DNA from: a virus
Strand: one strand, 5' to 3'
IMG/VR virus record: IMGVR_UViG_3300013286_000030
Span: 1-35,675 of that record
DNA: 35,675 nucleotides
Below are positions 1 through 6,719 of this stretch, one piece after another. Each line of letters opens with the position of its first letter. Within the stretch, counting starts at the first letter, position 1. Position numbers and translations under genes: made by a program. Under the pieces are notes generated by a model. It was not told where the DNA came from and searched no databases. It saw only the letters and a program-made list of their open reading frames with translations.

Positions 1-21
1 ACACTTGCACGAGCCAAGTTA

Positions 22-240
22 ATGTACAATAAAAAAACTCAACTGTATAAAATTGTAGTTGCATTTAATGTACATAAAAAAGAAAATGATAATGGAGATA
101 CTGTACATGTATTTCCTACACAGGCTAAATGCGATTATGTTAGCGGTGATATTGTTTATAAAACACTGCAAAAAGATAAAGAACGTATTATGCAATTGGT
201 TAAACAACAACTGCGCACAGATAATATTGAGTTTGTTTAA
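22..240 (+). CDS. Hypothetical 72-aa protein
   Basis: The protein is small, soluble and rich in lysine and charged residues, and I do not recognise its family. The frame is open back to base 1, so it could continue upstream. However, an ATG at 22 overlaps a TAA in another frame (TAATG, 20-24), an arrangement used elsewhere in this window at 12616-12620, so I took that ATG as the start. There is no clear ribosome binding site. The stop codon runs directly into the long inverted repeat that starts at 239. No signal peptide or membrane segment is seen. Confidence 0.5.
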   Translation: MYNKKTQLYKIVVAFNVHKKENDNGDTVHVFPTQAKCDYVSGDIVYKTLQKDKERIMQLVKQQLRTDNIEFV

Positions 241-344
241 CCTTTTACTACAGAGAATCGACTTATTATATTGATAATGTGTTTGCGGCCTCTATACGCA
301 TAGTCATTAATGATTAAAGGTCGGTTTCTCTGTAGTGAAAGGTT
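239..344. repeat. Long imperfect inverted repeat (about 23-bp arms)
   Basis: The left arm at 239-262 and the right arm at 320-344 are complementary over about 23 positions. The core ACTACAGAGAA is matched exactly by TTCTCTGTAGT, with one wobble position and a one-base bulge. The 57-base loop contains a possible 4-bp TGCG/CGCA stem and further TAATG/CATTA pairing. It starts at the stop codon of the 22-240 gene. Neither strand shows a T-run just after the stem, so it is not a standard intrinsic terminator. It may block read-through by convergent transcripts, protect a 3' end, or be part of a structured RNA. Confidence 0.7.
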
Positions 345-345
345 C

Positions 346-380
346 AAAAAGATAATAGGACCCATTTGAGTCCTATTATC
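346..380 (-). terminator. Intrinsic terminator for the minus-strand tRNA transcript
   Basis: GATAATAGGAC (351-361) and GTCCTATTATC (370-380) form a perfect 11-bp stem with an 8-base loop. Read on the minus strand, the stem is followed directly by TTTTT (350-346), the normal arrangement of a Rho-independent terminator. On the plus strand no T-run follows. It therefore ends transcripts coming leftward from the tRNA at 600-677. Confidence 0.75.
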
Positions 381-599
381 AGTGGATTATCTACGCGAGT
401 TTCAGGATAATCCCCCGCCCAGTTTGTTCCTGCCACTAGGGCTAGCCTCTACCACTAGAAGGTATATGGTCACTGGTTCGGTGCAGTAACGCAAGATCTA
501 TGTCATTACTCAACTATAGATAGTGATCTCCCAGACTTCTAGCTCCTGATCATGTACTATAACTATATCCTGCTGCCTACGGTTTACATATATACACTA
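381..599 (-). ncRNA. Candidate structured RNA between tRNA and terminator
   Basis: This stretch of about 220 bases has no supported ORF, yet lies between a tRNA and an intrinsic terminator on the same strand, so it should be transcribed leftward. It contains an 8-bp hairpin (GGATTATC 383-390 with GATAATCC 405-412), a small ACTG/CAGT hairpin near 472-486, an AGATC/GATCT stem around 494-530, and two copies of CTAGTGG (minus strand). It may be only a tRNA trailer, a degraded tRNA cluster, or a separate small RNA. I recognise no known RNA family. Confidence 0.35.
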
Positions 600-677
<78 letters not shown>

Positions 678-1171
678 ACTATACTATATACACTGTATAT
701 GAATACTTATTATACACTCGATAGTAGAGTCGTCATAGTGATCTCTCAAGTGTATAAGGTTCTCTGTTGTAGATACACTACAGCAAGGTTGACAACTACT
801 GTGATCTACGGTGGAAAAACCGTGCCAAATCGGTGGAAAACCGTTCCAAAACCTTCCAAAACGTAGGCATTCTAGGTCAGAAATCGTGAATTTCAGCGTG
901 AAAATCTACGGTGGATCTACAGTCCAAAGGCTGTGGGGCAGAGAGGCTATCGTAAAATGGTGCCAACCATTCCCCACAGTAGACCAAAGGAAAAACCACT
1001 GTAGAAGACCTTTTCTTTGGTACCCCCGACCCCCTACAGCGGGGTATTGCTATATAGTGTATCGAGTGTATATGTACTGTTCAACGCACTCAACTAATCC
1101 CCAACAGTCTGCAGCGGGGTTTCTGTATACGGGTGGTTGCTCTAGCGGGGCATTACCTATACACTATAGCT
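678..1171. other. Gene-free region dense in hairpins and short repeats
   Basis: I find no convincing gene in these 494 bases. There are many inverted repeats. ACGGT/ACCGT (808-823) and CGGT/ACCG (831-843) each enclose a GGAAA loop. CTGTGGGG/CCCCACAG (931-938 with 972-979) encloses AATGGT/ACCATT (956-971). ACCAAAG plus AAAA pairs with TTTT plus CTTTGGT (983-1021), and ACCCC pairs with GGGGT (1029-1045). TATACA-C-TGTATA (687-699) is a perfect interrupted palindrome. Short motifs recur in both orientations: ATACACTA/AGTGTAT, CTACRGTGG/CCACNGTAG, CCAAAGG and AGCGGGG. This could be a structured RNA, a replication or packaging site, or a long leader for the lipoprotein gene. The sequence does not decide between these. 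Confidence 0.55.
709..736 (-). promoter_or_regulatory. Possible sigma-70 promoter for the tRNA
   Basis: On the minus strand, ATGACG (736-731) is separated by 16 bases from an exact TATAAT (714-709). Transcription would start near 700, about 25 bases before the tRNA 5' end. The -10 is perfect and the -35 matches at four of six positions. Confidence 0.4.
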
Positions 1172-1558
1172 ATGCGTCTATTCCGACTCTTTACCACTAT
1201 ACTTGTCACTACGTGTCTCTTTGGTTGTGCTACTACTAGTGATACCTATACTCAATATCGACATGATCCCTACACTGCTGCGGTTGCTGATCTAGTCACT
1301 ACTGCTGTTGCTGTCCGCAATGGAGCACATGAGTTAAACCCCGTGGGAGTCAACGGGGTTATAGTGGCAAAAGGTATATACTTATTTGGCATACGACCCA
1401 GTTTGGATGTGGCGGCAAGGGCTGCTTATGATCGTAGTGCTAGTGCTATATGGTACGGGGCCGCTGTGAACAATCTTGTATTGATCCTATTTCCCTCTGC
1501 GGGAGTGATAGCAGTTGTGGCGGGACTCGGGGCTGGTTACACTGTATATAGGGACTAG
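1172..1558 (+). CDS. Small lipoprotein with C-terminal membrane segments
   Basis: The protein has 128 residues from the ATG at 1172. The N-terminus MRLFRLFTTILVTTCLFGC is a clear lipoprotein signal peptide with lipobox LFGC, so the mature protein should start at Cys19 and be lipid-anchored. An upstream in-frame start at 1133 would bury this signal and is less likely. Downstream come the segment AVRNGAHELNPVG, which resembles the short D...G.HE.NP pattern of small integral membrane proteins such as DUF5658 (weak recall), and a hydrophobic C-terminal part (about residues 95-122) rich in Val, Ile, Ala and Gly. It could be a phage envelope protein acting in lysis or superinfection exclusion; that is inference. 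An exact 8-bp stem (AACCCCGT/ACGGGGTT, 1337-1360) lies inside the gene. No ribosome binding site is obvious. Confidence 0.75.
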   Translation: MRLFRLFTTILVTTCLFGCATTSDTYTQYRHDPYTAAVADLVTTAVAVRNGAHELNPVGVNGVIVAKGIYLFGIRPSLDVAARAAYDRSASAIWYGAAVNNLVLILFPSAGVIAVVAGLGAGYTVYRD

Positions 1559-1764
1559 TTCTTATCTTTAAACCGGTCCAGGGTATTCAGTAAGTGATTA
1601 CGTATCTCTATACTACGACTTCTAGCCACTAGTTCTTTGAGGAAACCCATGCACCATATCAAGTGTAGGGTTTTGTCCTTATCTGCATAGGGGTTCGAGT
1701 CAAGAGTTTGATCCAGCAGGGCGCGGAACTGTTCTTCTTCTGTGGGCTTGTGTGGGGTGCTCAT
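1555..1764 (-). CDS. Hypothetical 69-aa acidic/helical protein
   Basis: From the ATG at 1764 it encodes 69 residues beginning MSTPHKPTEEEQFRALLDQT. It is charged and probably helical, and the family is not recognised. The frame stays open upstream to 1902, but that part overlaps the plus-strand tail gene and has unlikely composition, so the short form is preferred; an in-frame ATG at 1770 is an alternative. It is convergent with the lipoprotein gene (their ends overlap by four bases) and divergent from the tail protein at 1838. Confidence 0.55.
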   Translation of the reverse strand: MSTPHKPTEEEQFRALLDQTLDSNPYADKDKTLHLIWCMGFLKELVARSRSIEIRNHLLNTLDRFKDKN

Positions 1765-1780
1765 ATACATATTTAATATC

Positions 1781-1788
1781 GATAAATA
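1781..1788 (+). promoter_or_regulatory. T4-type late promoter-like octamer GATAAATA
   Basis: GATAAATA lies 50 bases before the start of the glycine-rich tail protein, in the gap between divergent genes. T4-like phages use TATAAATA-type elements for late genes, so a structural gene is a fitting target. Confidence 0.5.
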
Positions 1789-1837
1789 TTTGCAAGTTGC
1801 GACTTCACACGCAATAAATAATATATAGATATAACAT

Positions 1838-2728
1838 ATGGCACTACCTTCGTTCAATCCCGATCCTGCACCCGGTTCTCCACCGTTGAGTATGCTTGAC
1901 ATACAGGGAGAGTTTGGGGGATCTGCACCTATCAGTTTAAGTGAATACTACTCTGCGGCCTCGGGCATTCCGGCTAGTGGCACCATATCCATACGCAACT
2001 TCTACGGTACCAGTGCTCGTAAGACCATAGACCTGTATATCAGCGATCCCACTATCAACTACAGTGTTTATGGCGCGGCCGTCAGTGCTGGCTATGTAGC
2101 CGGAATTTCAGACGTAACAGTCCACGTTAATCCCGGAGTGTATGTGGGCAGTGGCTCTCCTTATCTCTATGGCATGGAGGTAAACAGTTTCTCTCCTGGC
2201 GACAAAGTCACTGTGATCAACAGCGGTTACATCGTGGGCCGTGGCGGGGATGGTGGGGGTGACGTGTTTGGATCTAATCCTGGAAATCCAGGTACTCCGG
2301 GCGGAAATGCTGTTTATTTGAGCAGTCCCACTACTATCTACAACTACGGCACAATAGGCGGGGGCGGAGGTGGCGGAGGAGGATCAACTGGTGCTCAAAC
2401 TAACAAATCAGGCACCTTCTGGGGTGGAGGTGGAGGTGGCGGAGCTGGTTATAGTCAGGGCTCGGGCGGCTACGACTCGGGCAGCGGAGCACCTGGAAGC
2501 CCCGGCACCACACTAACTGGCGGTGCCGGGGGACATGGCTATGACCCCTACAGTTTAACCGGCGGTGCTGGGGGAGATTTGGGTGTTCCTGGTGCTGCAG
2601 GGGGAAACAACTACGGTAAATACCCGTCGACCGGGGGTGCAGGGGGATCTGCGGGCTACTATATTGTGGACGTCAGCAACCTAGTTACTTGGGGCTACAC
2701 AGGAGACCGACGAGGCTTGTCCGGGTAA
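1838..2728 (+). CDS. Glycine-rich tail fibre/adhesin-like protein
   Basis: The protein has 296 residues. The N-terminal third ends in a stretch reading SLSEYYSAASGIPASGTISI followed by RNFYG, a motif I associate with phage virion proteins from aquatic metagenomes. The middle contains a beta-rich region. From about residue 140 it is dominated by glycine, with runs of eight and seven consecutive Gly and repeated GGAGG. Such polyglycine regions are known from adhesins at the fibre tips of T-even-like phages, where they pack as polyglycine II helices; that similarity is by composition, not alignment. Tail location and receptor binding are therefore inferred. A late-promoter-like octamer lies upstream, and the leader is very AT-rich without a clear ribosome binding site. 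It heads a run of genes leading into four oxygenases. Confidence 0.75.
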   Translation: MALPSFNPDPAPGSPPLSMLDIQGEFGGSAPISLSEYYSAASGIPASGTISIRNFYGTSARKTIDLYISDPTINYSVYGAAVSAGYVAGISDVTVHVNPGVYVGSGSPYLYGMEVNSFSPGDKVTVINSGYIVGRGGDGGGDVFGSNPGNPGTPGGNAVYLSSPTTIYNYGTIGGGGGGGGGSTGAQTNKSGTFWGGGGGGGAGYSQGSGGYDSGSGAPGSPGTTLTGGAGGHGYDPYSLTGGAGGDLGVPGAAGGNNYGKYPSTGGAGGSAGYYIVDVSNLVTWGYTGDRRGLSG

Positions 2729-2760
2729 CAAATATCTTGTATAATTAAGGAATAAACTAT

Positions 2761-3105
2761 ATGAACACTGTAAAATTCAAAATCAAAGGCTATGACGAAG
2801 CCACTCAATCGTTAATTGTATCGTTTGCATCGGACACCACCGCTAACCAAGACCCGGATGCCTATTCAGGGCTCGCATTTCAACCTTTGAGAATGTGGCC
2901 CGATGTTGCCAACATTGAAGACTTGAAAAAAAGTTTGGCCCGTGTGGGTATGCATCATGCAGAGCTGCAAGAAAAACGAGAAAAGAAAGCGACTGACCCT
3001 ACGTTCCTGCAGGCCGTGGCTGATCTAGTGGGTCAGACCTATGAGTATCCCGTTGCTGACTTGGTCACCTCGGACTCTATTGCAACCCCATTTTTATCAG
3101 TATAA
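2761..3105 (+). CDS. Hypothetical 114-aa protein, probably tail-associated
   Basis: This soluble protein has no signal peptide or membrane segment. The first 60 residues look beta-rich (MNTVKFKIKGYDEATQSLIV) and the second half is helical and charged (HHAELQEKREKKATD). AAGGAATA lies 9 bases before the ATG and fits a ribosome binding site. It follows the glycine-rich tail protein after 32 bases and precedes another unknown gene after 6 bases. Position suggests a fibre accessory or assembly protein, but no family is recognised. Confidence 0.65.
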   Translation: MNTVKFKIKGYDEATQSLIVSFASDTTANQDPDAYSGLAFQPLRMWPDVANIEDLKKSLARVGMHHAELQEKREKKATDPTFLQAVADLVGQTYEYPVADLVTSDSIATPFLSV

Positions 3106-3111
3106 TATATT

Positions 3112-3585
3112 ATGAAACGCAAACCATTTGCGGCATTTGGCCGTGTATTATACGCTAACTACTACGATGCCGGGGAAGTGCAAGATTTTACCACCCAGGC
3201 TAATAGAAAAACAGTCCTGTTTTTCACAGATGCAGATCTTACCGTGAGAGATAAAGAGACCAATGACATTGCCTATGAATGCAGTCCCGGGTGGTTCAAG
3301 AGTGGAGATTATGTAGACGGCACCTACACCTTTACAGTTAACCAACCGGGTACTTCTTGGTGCTATGATCCATTGGTCAATCATGACTACGTTCCGATAA
3401 TAGAACCTTTTATGTTGAATCAAGGTCAAACAGCCGAACTGCCGGTCAATACCAATCTATTCTTATGCATGGGCACACTAGAAGTCAATGGTCAGCCTGT
3501 CAATGGCCCCTATCAGTTGGCAATTCGCACGGGTGCTGCTTCATTATCTGCAACAACTGATGTGTATGGATTAATCTTTAAATGA
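3112..3585 (+). CDS. Hypothetical 157-aa protein
   Basis: The predicted secondary structure is mainly beta, without signal peptide or membrane segment. Aromatic residues and cysteines are scattered through it (GTSWCYDP near residue 82, LFLCMGTLEV near 117). The C-terminal LSATTDVYGLIFK could be a short beta-strand end typical of virion proteins. I cannot assign a family. It is translationally coupled to the next gene: its TGA overlaps the ATG of the 3582 oxygenase (ATGA). Gene order points to a role with the tail protein or with the oxygenases. Confidence 0.65.
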   Translation: MKRKPFAAFGRVLYANYYDAGEVQDFTTQANRKTVLFFTDADLTVRDKETNDIAYECSPGWFKSGDYVDGTYTFTVNQPGTSWCYDPLVNHDYVPIIEPFMLNQGQTAELPVNTNLFLCMGTLEVNGQPVNGPYQLAIRTGAASLSATTDVYGLIFK

Positions 3586-4130
3586 AATATGCGACAAAAC
3601 TTGATTATACAATTGATACAAGCTGCCTAGCAGACGCTACTATTACGCCATATCGTAGCTTTGCTAGATTACAGAGATATATACAGGGCATACCGGCTGA
3701 CTACGAGGCTCTGGCCGAGAGTGGGTTTTCCGCAAGAAACAAAAGTATCAGTAACGAAGATCTGTTGATTCAACAACTTCCTCCACAATTGCTAGCACTT
3801 GAACGTCCCTACGTTCTCTATTTGGAAATACCAGCCTATGACGGACCCAGCCCAGTGTTGCCCGCACATAGAGATTTTGGTAAAAAATGCAGTATCAACG
3901 TATATCTTGAAACAAACGAAGAAACAACTGTGTTCTATAAATGGAATCGTGATCTGCAGATATCCGAATACGAGGAAGAGTTCTGTTCAGCCACAGGTGA
4001 TGTTTGGTTGATGAACACAGACGCTCCGCATTCTGTACTGCTAAAACAAAACAGGGCACGCCGTATGATAACAATCTGTTTTGCCAAATCACGATATGAG
4101 GAGGTATTAGCGTGTTTCAAAAACAACTGA
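3582..4130 (+). CDS. 2OG-Fe(II) oxygenase-like protein (first of four)
   Basis: The protein has 182 residues. Non-haem iron dioxygenases of this superfamily use a His-x-Asp...His triad and an Arg for 2-oxoglutarate. Here HRD gives His96 and Asp98, followed by a beta strand (CSINVYLETNEETTVFY). The sequence around GDVWLMNTDAPHSVLL supplies His150, and Arg158-Arg161 supply candidate 2OG-binding arginines. The order and spacing fit a double-stranded beta-helix oxygenase. It overlaps the previous gene by four bases and the next by 19 bases, so the cassette is probably co-translated. The substrate is unknown; hydroxylation of a protein or glycan is the class expectation. Confidence 0.75.
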   Translation: MKYATKLDYTIDTSCLADATITPYRSFARLQRYIQGIPADYEALAESGFSARNKSISNEDLLIQQLPPQLLALERPYVLYLEIPAYDGPSPVLPAHRDFGKKCSINVYLETNEETTVFYKWNRDLQISEYEEEFCSATGDVWLMNTDAPHSVLLKQNRARRMITICFAKSRYEEVLACFKNN

Positions 4131-4672
4131 TACAAGAGATCGAAGTCGATAATGGTAGACAATTAAGAATTTATGATAACGTGTTTGACATGGAATATCG
4201 TCATAGCCTGTATGCTTTTGCACTATCATCTAAATTTCAAATTGGTTGGGCAGATAGTGTACAGGCAGAACATAGGAAACATCAATTCCTACATTCTGTG
4301 TTCTCAATTGAAGATTTAAACCGTGCTGATCTATTGGGAAGATTAGGCAAGACTCCTGTTGCACAAGAAATGGTAGGATATACATTGAGTAAATGTATAT
4401 TAAATCTATCTACTCCTTCCGACGTAAATTTTGTACATGCGCATCCAGAAGACAAGATACTTCTCTACTATATTAATCAAGAGTGGCACGATGGATGGCA
4501 TGGAGAAACTCTGTTTTTTGACGAATCAGGTAAGCACATCATGTTTGCCAGCGCCTATACCCCCAATAGGCTCATTGCATTTGATGCAAAGATTCCGCAT
4601 ACTATTCGGCCGCAGTCACATATTGCTGCCTTTTATAGATTTACCCTAGCCCTACTATATACAAAATGCTAA
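4112..4672 (+). CDS. 2OG-Fe(II) oxygenase family protein (second of four)
   Basis: The protein has 186 residues. The segment HAHPEDKILLYYINQEW, then GWHGETLFFD, PNRLIAFDAKIPHTIRP and YRFTLALLY closely follows the pattern of phage and cyanobacterial 2OG-Fe(II) oxygenases. Iron ligands are expected at His111 with an acidic residue just after it, and at His163. Arg166 or Arg176 would bind 2-oxoglutarate. I chose the GTG start at 4112 because AGGAGG ends 7 bases before it, the strongest ribosome binding site in this cassette. It overlaps the genes on both sides. The substrate is not known. Confidence 0.85.
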   Translation: MFQKQLIQEIEVDNGRQLRIYDNVFDMEYRHSLYAFALSSKFQIGWADSVQAEHRKHQFLHSVFSIEDLNRADLLGRLGKTPVAQEMVGYTLSKCILNLSTPSDVNFVHAHPEDKILLYYINQEWHDGWHGETLFFDESGKHIMFASAYTPNRLIAFDAKIPHTIRPQSHIAAFYRFTLALLYTKC

Positions 4673-5151
4673 TTGTTATAGATGACGTACTAGATAGCGG
4701 AAATCTTGCTCTCCTGCATACATTTTTCACTACCAGCCCCCAGGCTCGACTGATGCAGTGGGTTGATGGAAGTCTAGACTGGTTCCTAAAAACCAATGGA
4801 CCTATTTCTAAAATCTTAAATAGAGTGTCTCCTGTGTTTGATATATCCAATATGGTTGGCGTGGACCAGTGGGCACACTATGGAACCAGACCTGATTGGC
4901 ATACAGACAAAGATGAAACCCTGGCTGAACGCACAGGACAAATAGCTACACCAATTTGCAGCATCGTGTTCTATGCTGAAATAGATAATCTAACAAACGG
5001 AAAATTCATGACTAACGACATAAGTGTTGCCCCAAAGACCAATAGACTATTGGCGTTCTCCCCGGGTATATTACACGGAGTCGAAGATTTCACAGGCACT
5101 AGATTATCTGTTGCCATAAATCCGTGGGCAAAGAAACCGGAAGGATACTGA
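4666..5151 (+). CDS. 2OG-Fe(II) oxygenase-like protein (third of four)
   Basis: The protein has 161 residues. WHTDKDE provides the His79-x-Asp81 pair, and FSPGILHGV provides the distal His137. Arg146 in TRLSVAINPW sits where the 2OG-binding arginine is expected. Between them ICSIVFYAEIDNL and TNRLLAFSP look like core strands. It is short for the superfamily but contains the complete triad. The ATG overlaps the stop of the preceding oxygenase by seven bases. With its neighbours it makes four consecutive, clearly divergent members, which points to different substrates or positions rather than recent duplication. Confidence 0.8.
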   Translation: MLIVIDDVLDSGNLALLHTFFTTSPQARLMQWVDGSLDWFLKTNGPISKILNRVSPVFDISNMVGVDQWAHYGTRPDWHTDKDETLAERTGQIATPICSIVFYAEIDNLTNGKFMTNDISVAPKTNRLLAFSPGILHGVEDFTGTRLSVAINPWAKKPEGY

Positions 5152-5152
5152 T

Positions 5153-5743
5153 ATGATACAGCCTATAATACCAATTAATAACTATGGCAGAGACTATATG
5201 GCCTGTTGGGATAACTTCCTTACAGATGCAGAGATTAATCTATTACTGTCTCAACCAGAGTGGTTAACTGCTACACAAGCAACTGTTGGGCAAAATGATA
5301 TTGATACTAACGTGCGAGAAACTCACATCAGCTGGCTAGGTCAAAAACCAGGGCTAGAAATAATTTGGGCAAAAATATCAAAGGTAGTTGCCGATGTGAA
5401 TCGTAGATATTTTCAATTTGATCTAACAGGCATCTATGAACCTATGCAGTTGGGTATATACAGCTCAGAAAAAAGCGGACATTACGATTGGCACATAGAC
5501 CATGGAATAAAAGATAGCCTGCCACCTCGTAAGCTATCTATAGCATTGACTTTATCAGATAGTCATGAATATGAGGGTGGCGAGTTTCAAGTTAAAATTA
5601 CAAATGATGAACCACTTATCCTTGATACCAAGCGTGGCAGGGCTTGGTTCTTTCCTTCTTATACCCTACATAGAGTAACGCCCGTTACCAAAGGCATCAG
5701 GCGTTCTATAGTAATATGGGTGAGTGGCCCAGCCTTTAAATGA
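5153..5743 (+). CDS. 2OG-Fe(II) oxygenase, prolyl-4-hydroxylase-like (fourth of four)
   Basis: The protein has 196 residues. The order YDWHIDHG (His114, Asp116), RKLSIALTLSD, YEGGEFQV, RGRAWFFPSYTLHRVTPV (His173) and RRSIVIWV (Arg183/Arg184) is the classic pattern of P4H/PKHD-type hydroxylases. These decarboxylate 2-oxoglutarate to hydroxylate a peptide residue, often proline. It starts one base after the preceding stop with AAGGA upstream, and ends two bases from a convergent glycosyltransferase gene. The glycine/proline-rich fibre proteins of this phage are attractive but unproven substrates. Confidence 0.88.
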   Translation: MIQPIIPINNYGRDYMACWDNFLTDAEINLLLSQPEWLTATQATVGQNDIDTNVRETHISWLGQKPGLEIIWAKISKVVADVNRRYFQFDLTGIYEPMQLGIYSSEKSGHYDWHIDHGIKDSLPPRKLSIALTLSDSHEYEGGEFQVKITNDEPLILDTKRGRAWFFPSYTLHRVTPVTKGIRRSIVIWVSGPAFK

Positions 5744-5745
5744 TA

Positions 5746-6519
5746 TTACCCAGACTTGAAGATAGTAATACGCTTCAGGGTTTCTGAGTTAGGGTCAAGA
5801 ACAGTCCATGCACAGCCCAACACGGGGGTCAGATGTATGTGGCTTCTAGGCAGGAAGTAACTGTCTACACTGTCAGCAATGGCCAATTGATCCACTATAT
5901 TGGCAATCACGCTGTCTACAGCAATAATACTCTGGGCACCTTCTAGCACGCCTAACCAATCAAATATGCAATCAGTAATGGGTTTGATTTCGACAACTTT
6001 CCAACCCTGGGGTATCCAACTAGGGTCAATGGTAGTCTTATAATCGCTACCCTCTAGGTGTACAACTACGTAGGGCTCATCACCCTGAATACCTACTTGA
6101 CCTTTCAGTGCAGCTTCACGTTGGGAGTCACGAGTAATACACTGATCCAATGTCCATTTCTGCTTAAAGGGTACTCCTGCAATATGATATTTGATTTGAT
6201 CAAAGCCTGTAATCTGAAACTCCGGCCGTTTAGACATCTCTGGGTGACTAGACAGGCTTTGGTATAGGCAAATGATCTCGTCGCATTTAAAATTGCGGAG
6301 CCTCTCCATGGGGGTCTCGTAGAAGTAGGCATTGCCATCTACTACTAGGGGTATCCATTTGATCCAAGACACTGTTTGGGTTACTGACGGGACAAACTCC
6401 TGGGCTATGGGCCAAAGAACTTCGTAACCCTCATCATAGTAATGACGAGCAATGGGAAGAGCGATAACGATATCGCCCAACCCTCTAGATTGTATAAAAC
6501 CAATTTTCTTTTTAGCCAT
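5746..6519 (-). CDS. GT-B glycosyltransferase, heptosyltransferase-like (GT9-like)
   Basis: The protein has 257 residues. The N-terminal KKIGFIQSRGLGDIVIALP matches the GxGD loop of ADP-heptose:LPS heptosyltransferases and related GT-B enzymes. The C-terminal GAQSIIAVDSVIANIVDQLA matches the donor-site helix with its conserved D-S pair. The protein is shorter than cellular GT9 enzymes (usually over 300 residues), common for phage versions. Its ATG overlaps the end of the 49-aa gene, so both probably share the sigma-70 promoter at 6687-6715. The likely role is transfer of a sugar to a surface glycan or phage component; donor and acceptor are unknown. Confidence 0.75.
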   Translation of the reverse strand: MAKKKIGFIQSRGLGDIVIALPIARHYYDEGYEVLWPIAQEFVPSVTQTVSWIKWIPLVVDGNAYFYETPMERLRNFKCDEIICLYQSLSSHPEMSKRPEFQITGFDQIKYHIAGVPFKQKWTLDQCITRDSQREAALKGQVGIQGDEPYVVVHLEGSDYKTTIDPSWIPQGWKVVEIKPITDCIFDWLGVLEGAQSIIAVDSVIANIVDQLAIADSVDSYFLPRSHIHLTPVLGCAWTVLDPNSETLKRITIFKSG

Positions 6520-6661
6520 TTATTCTCGAATAGTTAAGTACGTTGCCTGCACCGTATTGTGCTTCGGCAATCATTTTGCATTCCCAGTCATTGTTAGCAT
6601 TAACGCGAACATTGGCTGTTTGATAAGGGTTCAAGCGGATCCAAACTTCGTATGTGTACAT
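6512..6661 (-). CDS. Small conserved-type phage protein, 49 aa
   Basis: The reading frame encodes 49 residues, starting MYTYEVWIRLNPYQ and ending with AEAQYGAGNVLNYSRING. It has an excellent AAGGAG ribosome binding site 7 bases before the ATG and its own near-consensus promoter. Its last codons overlap the ATG of the glycosyltransferase at 6519 in another frame. Small proteins ending in a QYG.GNV motif are familiar from aquatic T4-like phages (recall, not verified). Function is unknown. Confidence 0.8.
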   Translation of the reverse strand: MYTYEVWIRLNPYQTANVRVNANNDWECKMIAEAQYGAGNVLNYSRING

Positions 6662-6686
6662 GAATACTCCTTGTTGCAATGTATTA

Positions 6687-6715
6687 ATTATACAGTGATT
6701 TTACCAGTTTGTCAA
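6687..6715 (-). promoter_or_regulatory. Near-consensus sigma-70 promoter
   Basis: On the minus strand, TTGACA (6715-6710) and TATAAT (6692-6687) are both exact, with a 17-base spacer. It directs transcription into the 49-aa gene and then the 5746-6519 glycosyltransferase. It begins five bases beyond the end of the upstream glycosyltransferase gene. It is expected to be read by the host polymerase, so these genes are probably expressed early. Confidence 0.88.
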
Positions 6716-6719
6716 CCAT

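Noticed and set aside
19-210. 63-aa minus-strand ORF
   Set aside because: It is low-complexity Phe/Ile-rich translation of an AT-rich gene on the opposite strand, without a ribosome binding site.
455-500. Second tRNA suggested by GGTTCGGTGCAG (plus) and AGTGGTAGAG (minus)
   Set aside because: The possible T and D arms lie on opposite strands and no acceptor or anticodon stem forms.
811-1239. 142-aa plus-strand ORF across the hairpin region
   Set aside because: It has odd composition (many Cys, Tyr, His, Pro), overlaps the well-supported lipoprotein gene in another frame and runs through several perfect stems.
1765-1902. N-terminal extension of the minus-strand 69-aa gene
   Set aside because: It would overlap the start of the plus-strand tail gene and the intergenic promoter-like region, and shows low-complexity residues unlike the rest.
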